Assembly (NCBI GenBank): GCA_002437585.1
Contig: DJQM01000020.1
Span: 1-26,576, forward strand
DNA from: Clostridiales bacterium UBA6386
Lineage (GTDB): Bacteria > Bacillota > Clostridia > Oscillospirales > Oscillospiraceae
DNA: 26,576 bases
Direction: 5' to 3'
Positions 6,408 to 13,899 of the stretch are shown piece after piece. The first letter of the stretch is position 1. Each line of letters starts with the position of its first letter. The position numbers and the translations under genes are program-made. The notes below the pieces were generated by a model. It ran no database searches, was not told the origin of the DNA, and saw only the letters and a program-made list of their open reading frames with translations.

Positions 6408-7295
6408 TCATTTGATCTCCCAGGGCTTGATCTGGCTGGACTTTTCATAAAGCCGCAGGTAGCTGTCGTAGCGGCTGGGCTCGATTTCCCCGGCCTCCAC
6501 GGCACTCCGGACGGCGCAGCCCGGCTCCTTCCGGTGGGAGCAGTCGTCAAACCGACATTTGCCCAGGTAGGGGCCAAAATCCGGGAAGGAATACTGTAGA
6601 TTCTCCTTAAGGATCATTTCCATCTGGTCGGTATCGAAGGAGGAAAAGCCCGGGGTGTCCGCCACATAGGTGTTTTCCCCCAGCGGGTACAGCTCCACAT
6701 GCCGGGTGGTGTGCCGTCCCCGACCCAGCTTTTCGGAAACCTCTCCGGTCTCCAGAGCCAGCCCCGGTGCCAGACGGTTCAGAACGCTGCTCTTGCCCAC
6801 CCCGGAATTTCCGGTGAAGGCGGTGAGCTTTCCGGCAAGCAGCGTCCGCAGCTCCTCCACCCCTTCCCCGGTTTCCGCGCTGGTGCGGATCACCGGAAAG
6901 CCCGCGTGCTCATAAATGCGTACCAGGTCGATTGCCGGATCCAGGTCACACTTGTTGACCACCAGATACACCGGCACCTCCTGATCCCCCGCGATGGCCG
7001 CCACCCGGTCGATGAGGAATGGCTCCGTCACCGGATTGACGTTGGCGGCGAAGACCACCAGCGCGTCCACATTGGCAACCGCCGGACGGACGAAGGCATT
7101 TTTCCGGGGAAGGATGCGCTCCACCATACCCTTGCCCTTCTCCACGGAGATTTCCACCAGGTCGCCGGTCAGCGGAGAGTTCCCCGCCTTGCGAAGAATC
7201 CCCCTGGCTCGACAGGTGATAAGGCCGGACTCAATCTGCACATCATAGAAGCCGCTGATGGAGCGCAGAATCCGCCCCTGCAATCTCTGGGTCAT
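6408..7295 (-). CDS. rsgA: Ribosome small-subunit GTPase RsgA
   Basis: RsgA (YloQ/YjeQ) is a GTPase that checks late 30S maturation. The 295-aa product shows the diagnostic circular permutation. An N-terminal OB fold is followed by G4 NKCD (114-117), then TSA (138-140), then P-loop GNSGVGKSS (162-170), then DTPG (213-216). A C-terminal zinc site follows (C247, C252, H254, C260). Its ATG overlaps the prkC stop by 4 nt (ATGA). In Bacillus it is likewise next to prpC-prkC, and PrkC phosphorylates it there. It is the last gene of the long run and is followed by a terminator. Confidence 0.97.
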   Translation of the reverse strand: MTQRLQGRILRSISGFYDVQIESGLITCRARGILRKAGNSPLTGDLVEISVEKGKGMVERILPRKNAFVRPAVANVDALVVFAANVNPVTEPFLIDRVAAIAGDQEVPVYLVVNKCDLDPAIDLVRIYEHAGFPVIRTSAETGEGVEELRTLLAGKLTAFTGNSGVGKSSVLNRLAPGLALETGEVSEKLGRGRHTTRHVELYPLGENTYVADTPGFSSFDTDQMEMILKENLQYSFPDFGPYLGKCRFDDCSHRKEPGCAVRSAVEAGEIEPSRYDSYLRLYEKSSQIKPWEIK

Positions 7296-9370
7296 TTCGT
7301 AAACTCCAATGTTTTGGTTTCCAGGAACTGACCGTTCAGGTACAGGTCATAGGACACGGTACCCGTACCCGTCAGATCCAGCAGCACCGTCTTTGCCCCG
7401 GGGGCGATGGACTTGGAAACGATCACGTCCCGGGTGCCACCCAGGCACACGTCCAGCCTGGCTTCCTCGGTGCTTTCCGGCACCACCCAGGACACGCTGA
7501 TAAGCACGGAATTGTCCGGCTCGGTCTCCTGGGGGGCAGTGGTCTGGGTGGGCTGGGTCTCCACTACGCCGCTGGAATACTGGATGATGATCTCGGAGGA
7601 AACGTCCAGGGTCTCGTCCTTTTCCACCGACTGATAGACCACCTCATTTTCCGGCCTTGTGCTTTCCGTAGGCTCATAGCGCACGTTGGTAAAGCCCAGC
7701 TGGGTCAGCAGCTCCTTGGCTCGGTTCAGCTCCAGACCCACCACATTGGGCATGGAGTTTTCCACAATGTCCGGGCCGGTGCTGACGTAAATATAGATGG
7801 TCTGACCCTCTGTTACCTCGCTTTCGGCGGAAGGATCCGTCCGGGTCACCTCGCCGGGCTGGTAGACATAACTGGCTTCCTTCTTTTTGAGCGGCTTGAA
7901 GCCCTGGCTTTCCAGGAGCTTGCAGGCCTCCTCCGCGTCCGCGCCTACGAAGTTATCCAGCTTCTTCACCTCCGGCTCCGGCCCCATGCTCACCGTCAGC
8001 CAGATATCCGAACCCCGCTGCACCTTGGTGCCCCCGGCCGGCTCCTGGTTGATGATCTCGTTTTTCGGATGGTTTTCACTGTACTCCTGAGGACGGAGCC
8101 GGAAATTGAAGTCGTCGTGGGCCGCCACCAGCTCCTCGCTGTAGGTGCCGCCGATGAGGTAAGGCACCTCCACCATGTCCTTCTCCTGGTTCAGCAGGGC
8201 TCCGTTGAACAGGGCAATCAGGAACAGGATAATGGCAAATACCGCCACCGCGCTGCAAACCACCACGGCGGTGGTGGCGATCCGGCTGCGCTCGGTGTTC
8301 TTCTTTTTCTCGGCCTCCCGGCGTCTTCTCCGGCGGCTTTCCGTATGGCCGGACTCCCGGCTGGCGGTAGACCTGGAAGCCGTGCCGGAATGCGCCATCA
8401 CCGCGCTGTTTCTGGGTAAGGAAGCGGAGGGTCGCTCGCCGGTTCTGGCCTGCACCTTCTTCTCCGCGGTGGTCAGGGGCATCCCCGCCGTGGGGATTTT
8501 CCGGGTGGCGTCGTCCATCAGCGTGTGATAGTCGAAGACAATGGCGGGATTCTTCCGGAATTCCTCCATGTCCTGGAGCATTTCCGTGGCAGAAACGTAC
8601 CGATCCCGGACTTCCAACGCCATGGCCTTCATAATGATCTGCTCCAGACCCGTGGGGATATTGGGGTTGAAGGTGGAAGGCAGGGGCGCGCCGCCGTTGA
8701 TGTGCTGGATGGCCACAGAAACCGCGGACTCCCCGTCATAGGGGGGGCGGCCAGCCATCATCTCGTACATCACAACGCCCAGGGAATACAGATCGGAACG
8801 GTTATCCGTGTGGCCGCCCTTGGCCTGTTCGGGAGAGATATAGTGGACGCTGCCCAGAGCCTCCTTGGTCAGGGTGTTGCTTTTGTTCATCACCCGGGCA
8901 ATGCCGAAGTCCATGACCTTCACGGAGCCGTTTTTCAGCACCATCACATTGTGGGGCTTGATGTCCCGGTGGACAATGCCCCGGCTGTGAGCGTGCTCCA
9001 GGCCCTTGGCAATCTGCAAGGAGAAATGGAGGGTTTCCTTCCAGTTGAGGATGCCCTTTTTCTCCATATATTCCTTCAGGGAAATGCCGTCGATGAGCTC
9101 CATGACGATGTAGTCCGCCCCATCCGAGGAGGAAACGTCATAGACCTGGACGATATTCGGGTGGCTGAGCATGGCCACGGCCTCGCCCTCCGCCCGGAAC
9201 CGGCGGCGGAACTCTTCGTCCCTGGAAAATTCGTCCTTGAGAATTTTGATCGCAACCAGGCGGTTCAGCCGATGGCAGCGAGCTTTATAAACAACGGCCA
9301 TGCCGCCGGTACCGATGACCTCAAGAATCTCGTACCGGCCGTCCAGAAGCCGTCCAATAAATTGATCCAT
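7292..9370 (-). CDS. prkC: Membrane Ser/Thr protein kinase with three PASTA domains (PrkC/Stk1)
   Basis: This bacterial Hanks-type kinase senses peptidoglycan fragments or lipid II. The cytoplasmic kinase domain occupies about residues 10-275, with glycine loop GTGGMA (20-25), K42, HRDIKPHN (134-141), DFG (154-156) and SPEQ (179-182). A basic juxtamembrane linker (RRRRRR 346-351) precedes one transmembrane helix (364-388). Three PASTA repeats follow, to about residue 603. A Thr/Pro/Gln linker and a beta-rich tail of about 60 residues end the 692-aa protein, and I cannot assign that tail. The start has GGAAGGAG 5 nt upstream, 23 nt after prpC. The cognate phosphatase and the likely substrate gene rsgA flank it. 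Confidence 0.96.
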   Translation of the reverse strand: MDQFIGRLLDGRYEILEVIGTGGMAVVYKARCHRLNRLVAIKILKDEFSRDEEFRRRFRAEGEAVAMLSHPNIVQVYDVSSSDGADYIVMELIDGISLKEYMEKKGILNWKETLHFSLQIAKGLEHAHSRGIVHRDIKPHNVMVLKNGSVKVMDFGIARVMNKSNTLTKEALGSVHYISPEQAKGGHTDNRSDLYSLGVVMYEMMAGRPPYDGESAVSVAIQHINGGAPLPSTFNPNIPTGLEQIIMKAMALEVRDRYVSATEMLQDMEEFRKNPAIVFDYHTLMDDATRKIPTAGMPLTTAEKKVQARTGERPSASLPRNSAVMAHSGTASRSTASRESGHTESRRRRRREAEKKKNTERSRIATTAVVVCSAVAVFAIILFLIALFNGALLNQEKDMVEVPYLIGGTYSEELVAAHDDFNFRLRPQEYSENHPKNEIINQEPAGGTKVQRGSDIWLTVSMGPEPEVKKLDNFVGADAEEACKLLESQGFKPLKKKEASYVYQPGEVTRTDPSAESEVTEGQTIYIYVSTGPDIVENSMPNVVGLELNRAKELLTQLGFTNVRYEPTESTRPENEVVYQSVEKDETLDVSSEIIIQYSSGVVETQPTQTTAPQETEPDNSVLISVSWVVPESTEEARLDVCLGGTRDVIVSKSIAPGAKTVLLDLTGTGTVSYDLYLNGQFLETKTLEFTK

Positions 9371-9393
9371 ATAAGCTCCTTCCTGCCCTAGGC

Positions 9394-10125
9394 TCAGACC
9401 TGAATCAGCACGCTGGTCACATTATCCGGCGCGCCCCGGCTTTTGGCAATGTTCAGCAGCCGCTTGCAGCAGTGGTGCTTGTTCACGCCATGAGCCACCT
9501 CGAAGAGGATTTCCTGGTCGTCCATCAGATTGCTCAGCCCGTCGGAGCACAGCAGCAGGAAATCGCCCTTGCTCACGCCGACGTGGAAAATATCGCAGAT
9601 CACCACAGGCTCCGTGCCCACAGCCCGAGTAATGTAGTTCTTTCCCGGATAGGATTTCGCCGCCTCTGCAGTCACGTCCCCCCGGTCAACCATCATCTGC
9701 ACCAGGGAGTGATCCTTGGAGACCTGGTGAATGCCCGTCCGATTGATGCCGTAAGCCCGGCTGTCGCCCACGTTGACTATTGTAGCCCGATCCCGGCGCA
9801 CCAGCACCGCAACCAGGGTGGTGCCCATGCCATCAAATTCCTCGAACTGAGCCGCCTGGTCGTAGACCGTGAAGTTTGCCAGCTTCACCGCACTGCGGAG
9901 CATCTGGTCGATCCGGTCGGACTCCATCCCAGGCAGCCAGCTCCGGCGAATTTCTTCGACGAAGACCTCCACCGCCAGGGTGCTGGCAATGTTGCCGGAT
10001 TTGGCGCCGCCCATGCCGTCGCAGACCACGCCCAGCAGGGTTTCCTTGTCCAGCCGTTCAATTCGGTAGGCATCCTGATTCTGCTTGCGCACGCATCCGG
10101 GATCGGTAAGTCCCCAGCTCTGCAT
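9394..10125 (-). CDS. prpC: PP2C-family Ser/Thr phosphatase (PrpC/Stp)
   Basis: This is the metal-dependent phosphatase that reverses PrkC phosphorylation. The 243-aa product starts MQSWGLTDPGCVRKQNQDAY, the usual N-terminus of this group. It carries the PP2C metal motifs: D18, DGMGG (36-40), GDSRAY, SDGLSNLMDD, and the C-terminal GAPDNVTSVLI. The ATG at 10125 was chosen by family fit; longer in-frame extension into rlmN is not plausible. GGAAGG lies about 10 nt upstream, within the 20-nt gap after the rlmN stop. An in-frame GTG two codons earlier is a possible alternative. Confidence 0.96.
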   Translation of the reverse strand: MQSWGLTDPGCVRKQNQDAYRIERLDKETLLGVVCDGMGGAKSGNIASTLAVEVFVEEIRRSWLPGMESDRIDQMLRSAVKLANFTVYDQAAQFEEFDGMGTTLVAVLVRRDRATIVNVGDSRAYGINRTGIHQVSKDHSLVQMMVDRGDVTAEAAKSYPGKNYITRAVGTEPVVICDIFHVGVSKGDFLLLCSDGLSNLMDDQEILFEVAHGVNKHHCCKRLLNIAKSRGAPDNVTSVLIQV

Positions 10126-10145
10126 AGCCACAGCACCTTCCTTCT

Positions 10146-11174
10146 TTACTCGTGCTTTTTTTCGTATTTTCTGCGAAGCTGCCCGCAGGAGGCATCGATA
10201 TCCCCGCCCAAAGTCCTGCGAACCGTGGCCGTGACACCGCCGTCTTCCAGAATTTTCTGGAAGATGGCCACCGCCTCCCGGGAGCTGGGCTTTAACGGGC
10301 TTTCCTCCACATGGTTCAGAGGAATCAGATTCACATGTGCCCCCAGACCCTTCAGCCGCCGCAAAAGCTCCTTGGCACACGCAGGAGTGTCATTGACCCC
10401 GTCAATCATGGCGTACTCAAAATGAATCCGCCGTCCGGTAGCGTCATAGTACCGGCGGACGGCCTGCATCAGCTCCTCAATGGGGTAGGCTTTATTCACC
10501 GGCATGATCTTGCTCCGGATTTCGTTGTTGGGCCCATGCAGGGAAATAGCCAGGCTGATTTGCAGCTTCCTGGCCGCCAGCTCGTCAATTTTCGGCACCA
10601 GGCCGCAGGTGGACAGGCTGATGTGCCGCATGGAAATGTTCATGCCCTGAGGGCTGTTCACCAGCTCCAGAAAGCGCATGACATTGTCAAAATTGTCCAG
10701 CGGCTCACCGATGCCCATCAGCACAATATGGGAAACGGGCAGGCCGGAATCCACTTGCGTAAAAAGCACCTGATCCAGCATTTCCGCCGGCTCCAGCCGC
10801 CGCACCAGGCCGCCCAGGGTGCTGGCGCAGAAGGCGCAGCCCATCCGACAGCCCACCTCCGTGGAAATGCACACGGTGTTGCCGTAACGGTAGCGCATGA
10901 GTACCGTCTCCACGCAGTTCCCGTCGGAAAGCCGCCAGAGATATTTGACGGTGCCGTCCTTCTGAGATTCCTGCTTCCGCACTGCTGTGGGGGCATACAG
11001 AGGATATTCCCGCTCCAGAGCCTCCCGGAGAGCTTTTGGCAGATTCGTCATTTCGTCGTAGGAGCGAACGCCCTTATGGAGCCAGGCAAACACCTGCCCC
11101 GCCCGGAAGGCAGGCTGACCCAGCTGTTTCAAGATGTCCGCCAGCTCCGGCTGGGTCAGGGATTTCAGGTTCAT
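10146..11174 (-). CDS. rlmN: Dual-specificity 23S rRNA/tRNA adenine-C2 methyltransferase RlmN
   Basis: This radical-SAM enzyme methylates C2 of A2503 in 23S rRNA and A37 in tRNAs. The 342-aa product has the CxxxCxxC cluster motif at C109, C113 and C116 (GCRMGCAFC). A cysteine at 102 precedes it (VCISTEVGC), corresponding to E. coli C118. The methyl-carrier cysteine is C330, in DIDASCGQL near the end. The SAM-binding GIGEPLDN motif is present. The gene overlaps the rsmB stop by 4 nt. All catalytic residues are present, so it should be active; the alanine changes typical of inactive forms are absent. Confidence 0.97.
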   Translation of the reverse strand: MNLKSLTQPELADILKQLGQPAFRAGQVFAWLHKGVRSYDEMTNLPKALREALEREYPLYAPTAVRKQESQKDGTVKYLWRLSDGNCVETVLMRYRYGNTVCISTEVGCRMGCAFCASTLGGLVRRLEPAEMLDQVLFTQVDSGLPVSHIVLMGIGEPLDNFDNVMRFLELVNSPQGMNISMRHISLSTCGLVPKIDELAARKLQISLAISLHGPNNEIRSKIMPVNKAYPIEELMQAVRRYYDATGRRIHFEYAMIDGVNDTPACAKELLRRLKGLGAHVNLIPLNHVEESPLKPSSREAVAIFQKILEDGGVTATVRRTLGGDIDASCGQLRRKYEKKHE

Positions 11175-12484
11175 GCTTTCCTCCGAAGACGGCAGATGAA
11201 GAAGCCGTCGGTGTCGTACTGTCCGGGAATCAGGGTCAGCATCCCGGTTTCGTTTCTGGGGAAGATTTCCGGCAGGGGCAGCGGCTCCGCAAAGAAATCC
11301 TCGTGGCTTTTCAGAAATGCTTCCACCACCTGCTCGTTTTCCCGGCGCAGCACCGTACAGGTGGCGTATAGAAGCAGTCCGCCGGGTCTTACATACCGAC
11401 TCTGGTTTTCCAGAATAGCCCGCTGCAATGTCGGCAAATTCTTGGTTTCTTCCAGGTTTTTATACCGGATATCCGGCTTTTTCCGGATGATCCCCAGGCC
11501 GGAGCAGGGTACGTCCGCGATCACCGCGTCCATGGTGCTTTCCCATTCCGGGACGAAAACGGAAGCGTCCTGCCGCTTCGATGTAATCTGGTTCAGCCCC
11601 AACCGAGCCGCGCCCCTGGCGATCAGCTGGGTTTTATGGGGGTGTACGTCGCAGGAAATGATTTCTCCCCGGCCGCCCATGGCGATGGCGGCGGCGAAGC
11701 TTTTGCCGCCGGGAGCCGCGCAGCAGTCCAGAATGCGTGCCCCCTGCCTGGGAAGCTGGGCGCACAGGACGCTGAGCCTTGCCGCCGGATCCTGAACGTA
11801 GAACAGCCCCTCCCGGAAGGACGGCAGCCGCTCCAGGTCTCCCGTGCCGGAGAGAATCAGGCAGTCCCGCATCCAGGGATGATCGGCAGCGATGACCCCC
11901 TCCCCTTCCAGCCGGGTTTTCAAGTCTTCGGTGGAAATCCGGAGGGTGTTCACCTGCGCCGTGGTCTCCGGCACGCCGTTGTCCGCAATGAGCATCGGCT
12001 CCAGGGTTCCCTTGGGCAGGTTTTGCTTCAGAAGGGAGATCAGGCCGTCCGGGTGGCTGTACCGGTCAGCGTAAGAAGTGGGTTCCTCCAGCTGTCCCCG
12101 GGTACGGACGGCGTTTCGCAGAACGCCGTTGACCAGGGAAGCCGCTTTGGGATTTTTGCCGTATTTTTTTGCCAGGGCGACGGATTCGTTCACCGCCGCG
12201 CTGTCCGGAATTTTATCCAGCTCATAGAGCTGATAAAGCCCCAGATGGAGAATGTCCCGCACCACCGGGTGCAGGTCTTTTAGTCTGCCGTGAAGCAGCT
12301 GGCGTAAATAGAAGTCCAGCTTTTCCCGGTTCTGGGACACCCCGTAGCAAAGCCGTGTCGCCAGTGCCCCGTCCCGGCTGTCCAGCCCATCCCGGCGGAT
12401 GGTCGTTTTCAGCACGGCGTTTGGCCAGGCATCCTCCCGGCGGCAGGCGATCAGCGCGTTCAGCGCGGTTTCCCGGGCACCCAT
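11171..12484 (-). CDS. rsmB: 16S rRNA cytosine-967 C5-methyltransferase RsmB
   Basis: The N-terminal NusB-like domain (about residues 1-130, with RETALNALIACRRED and VRDILHLGLYQL) is followed by a class I SAM methyltransferase domain. The SAM loop is DCCAAPGGK (253-261). The two catalytic cysteines are C327 in PCSG and C376 in YATCT. This domain order identifies RsmB (Sun/Fmu). The 437-aa length is normal. The ATG overlaps the fmt stop by one base (TGATG), an arrangement conserved in many Firmicutes. Confidence 0.96.
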   Translation of the reverse strand: MGARETALNALIACRREDAWPNAVLKTTIRRDGLDSRDGALATRLCYGVSQNREKLDFYLRQLLHGRLKDLHPVVRDILHLGLYQLYELDKIPDSAAVNESVALAKKYGKNPKAASLVNGVLRNAVRTRGQLEEPTSYADRYSHPDGLISLLKQNLPKGTLEPMLIADNGVPETTAQVNTLRISTEDLKTRLEGEGVIAADHPWMRDCLILSGTGDLERLPSFREGLFYVQDPAARLSVLCAQLPRQGARILDCCAAPGGKSFAAAIAMGGRGEIISCDVHPHKTQLIARGAARLGLNQITSKRQDASVFVPEWESTMDAVIADVPCSGLGIIRKKPDIRYKNLEETKNLPTLQRAILENQSRYVRPGGLLLYATCTVLRRENEQVVEAFLKSHEDFFAEPLPLPEIFPRNETGMLTLIPGQYDTDGFFICRLRRKA

Positions 12485-13395
12485 CAGGCTTCCAGGGGAT
12501 GACCCCGGAAATAGTCCGGCGCGGCCATGCGCTTTCCGCCCTCGGCCTGCAGGGAGGTGATTTCAACCGCGCCTTCTCCGCAGGCGATCCGCAGGCCGGT
12601 TTTGGTCAGACCCAGGATTTCCCCGGGCTTTCCGGTGCCCTCCGTCACACGGGTGTCGTGGACTTTGAAGGTTTTGCCCTGCAAAACCATGGTGGCCACC
12701 GGCCAGGGATGAAGCCCCCGAACCTGATTGTGTACCTGCCAGGCGGTTTTGCTCCAGTCGATGGGGCACATGGTTTTATCCAGCATGGGGGCGTAGGACA
12801 CCTGAGAAGCATCCTGGGCAGTTCCCGGAAGCTTTCCCTCGGTCTGGAACCGACCCAAAGTTTTACTCAGAAGGTTCGCTCCCAGCACCGCCAGACGATC
12901 CAGCAGCTCTCCGGCGGTCTCGTTTTCCCCGATGGGGGTCTTGGCCACGTCAATGATATCTCCCGCGTCCATTTCCCGGGTCAGGTACATGGCGGTCACA
13001 CCGCTTTCCGTCAGGCCGTCCAGCACCGCCCACTGATAGGGCGCGCTGCCCCGGTACTTCGGCAGAAGGCTGGCGTGAATGTTGATGCAGCCCAGCGGCG
13101 GCACGTCCAGCACCTTCTGAGGAAGGATCCGCCCGTAAGCAACCACGGCGCAGATATCCGGCTTCAGAGTCCGCAGAGCCTCCACCGTCTCCTCTTCCCG
13201 GAAGCTTTCCGGCTGGAACACCGGAATATTTGCGCGCAGTGCCACCTCTTTGACCGGAGATGCCACCAGCTTCATGCCCCGACCCTTGGGTCGGTCGGGC
13301 TGGGTATAGACACCGACCACCTCAAAGCCGTCGGCCAAAATCTTTTTCAGGCAGGTCGCCGCGATGTCCGGCGTACCCATAAACACGACTCGCAA
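12484..13395 (-). CDS. fmt: Methionyl-tRNA formyltransferase
   Basis: Fmt formylates initiator Met-tRNA with 10-formyl-THF. The 303-aa product starts MRVVFMGTPDIAATCL and contains the PDRPKGRG loop. The catalytic triad is N105, H107 (INIHASLLPKYRGSAP) and D143 (EMDAGDII). A C-terminal OB-like tRNA-binding domain follows the linker. It is 12 nt after def, the gene that undoes the same modification on nascent proteins, and is coupled to rsmB by a TGATG overlap. Confidence 0.97.
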   Translation of the reverse strand: MRVVFMGTPDIAATCLKKILADGFEVVGVYTQPDRPKGRGMKLVASPVKEVALRANIPVFQPESFREEETVEALRTLKPDICAVVAYGRILPQKVLDVPPLGCINIHASLLPKYRGSAPYQWAVLDGLTESGVTAMYLTREMDAGDIIDVAKTPIGENETAGELLDRLAVLGANLLSKTLGRFQTEGKLPGTAQDASQVSYAPMLDKTMCPIDWSKTAWQVHNQVRGLHPWPVATMVLQGKTFKVHDTRVTEGTGKPGEILGLTKTGLRIACGEGAVEITSLQAEGGKRMAAPDYFRGHPLEA

Positions 13396-13407
13396 GGTTT
13401 ATCCCCC

Positions 13408-13884
13408 TTATTCTTCCTGGGCTTCCAGCTCCTCCTCGGTGAGGAACCGCTCCATGACCTCGGTGTAGAGAATGCCGTCCAGATGATCCAGCTCATGGCA
13501 GAAACACCTGGCAGTCAGTGCCTCCCCCTCAACCTCGAACCAGTTGCCGTACCGATCCTGGGCCCGAACCTTGGCGTAATTGGGACGCTTCACCAGGCCG
13601 TACTTGCCGGGGACGCTGAGACAGCCCTCGGCTCCCTCCTGCTCGCCGGAGGTCGCGAGCAATGTGGGGTTGATCAGCTCCAGCACCTCGTCGCCGGTGT
13701 CCACCAGCACCACCCGGCGCAGGATGCCCACCTGAGGGGCGGCCAGACCCACGCCGTTGGCATTGGCCAAAGTCTCCCTCATGTCGCCCAGCAGCTTGTG
13801 CAGCCGCCCGTCAAATTTCTCCACCGGCCTGCAAACCTTGTGCAGTGCCGGATCCTGATCCGTCAAAATCTTCCGCAGTCCCAT
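13408..13884 (-). CDS. def: Peptide deformylase
   Basis: Def removes the N-formyl group from nascent proteins. The 158-aa product has all three family motifs: GVGLAAPQ (44-51), EGCLSVP (86-92, metal ligand C88) and HELDH (130-134, ligands H130 and H134, catalytic E131). The residues before motif 3 read ARCFCHELDHLDG, with two cysteines (C127, C129) where most homologues have small or polar residues. The short length and compact motif 2 fit a type I enzyme. It lies 12 nt upstream of fmt. Confidence 0.97.
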   Translation of the reverse strand: MGLRKILTDQDPALHKVCRPVEKFDGRLHKLLGDMRETLANANGVGLAAPQVGILRRVVLVDTGDEVLELINPTLLATSGEQEGAEGCLSVPGKYGLVKRPNYAKVRAQDRYGNWFEVEGEALTARCFCHELDHLDGILYTEVMERFLTEEELEAQEE

Positions 13885-13899
13885 TTCCGGTTCCTCTCT

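Noticed and set aside
6119..6577. Minus-strand frame reading through the repeat, with RPGDSQGGGFSAAPLE-like text also found near 22,600
   Set aside because: The shared peptide is simply the translation of the dispersed structured repeat in both places; one copy runs into rsgA in the wrong frame.
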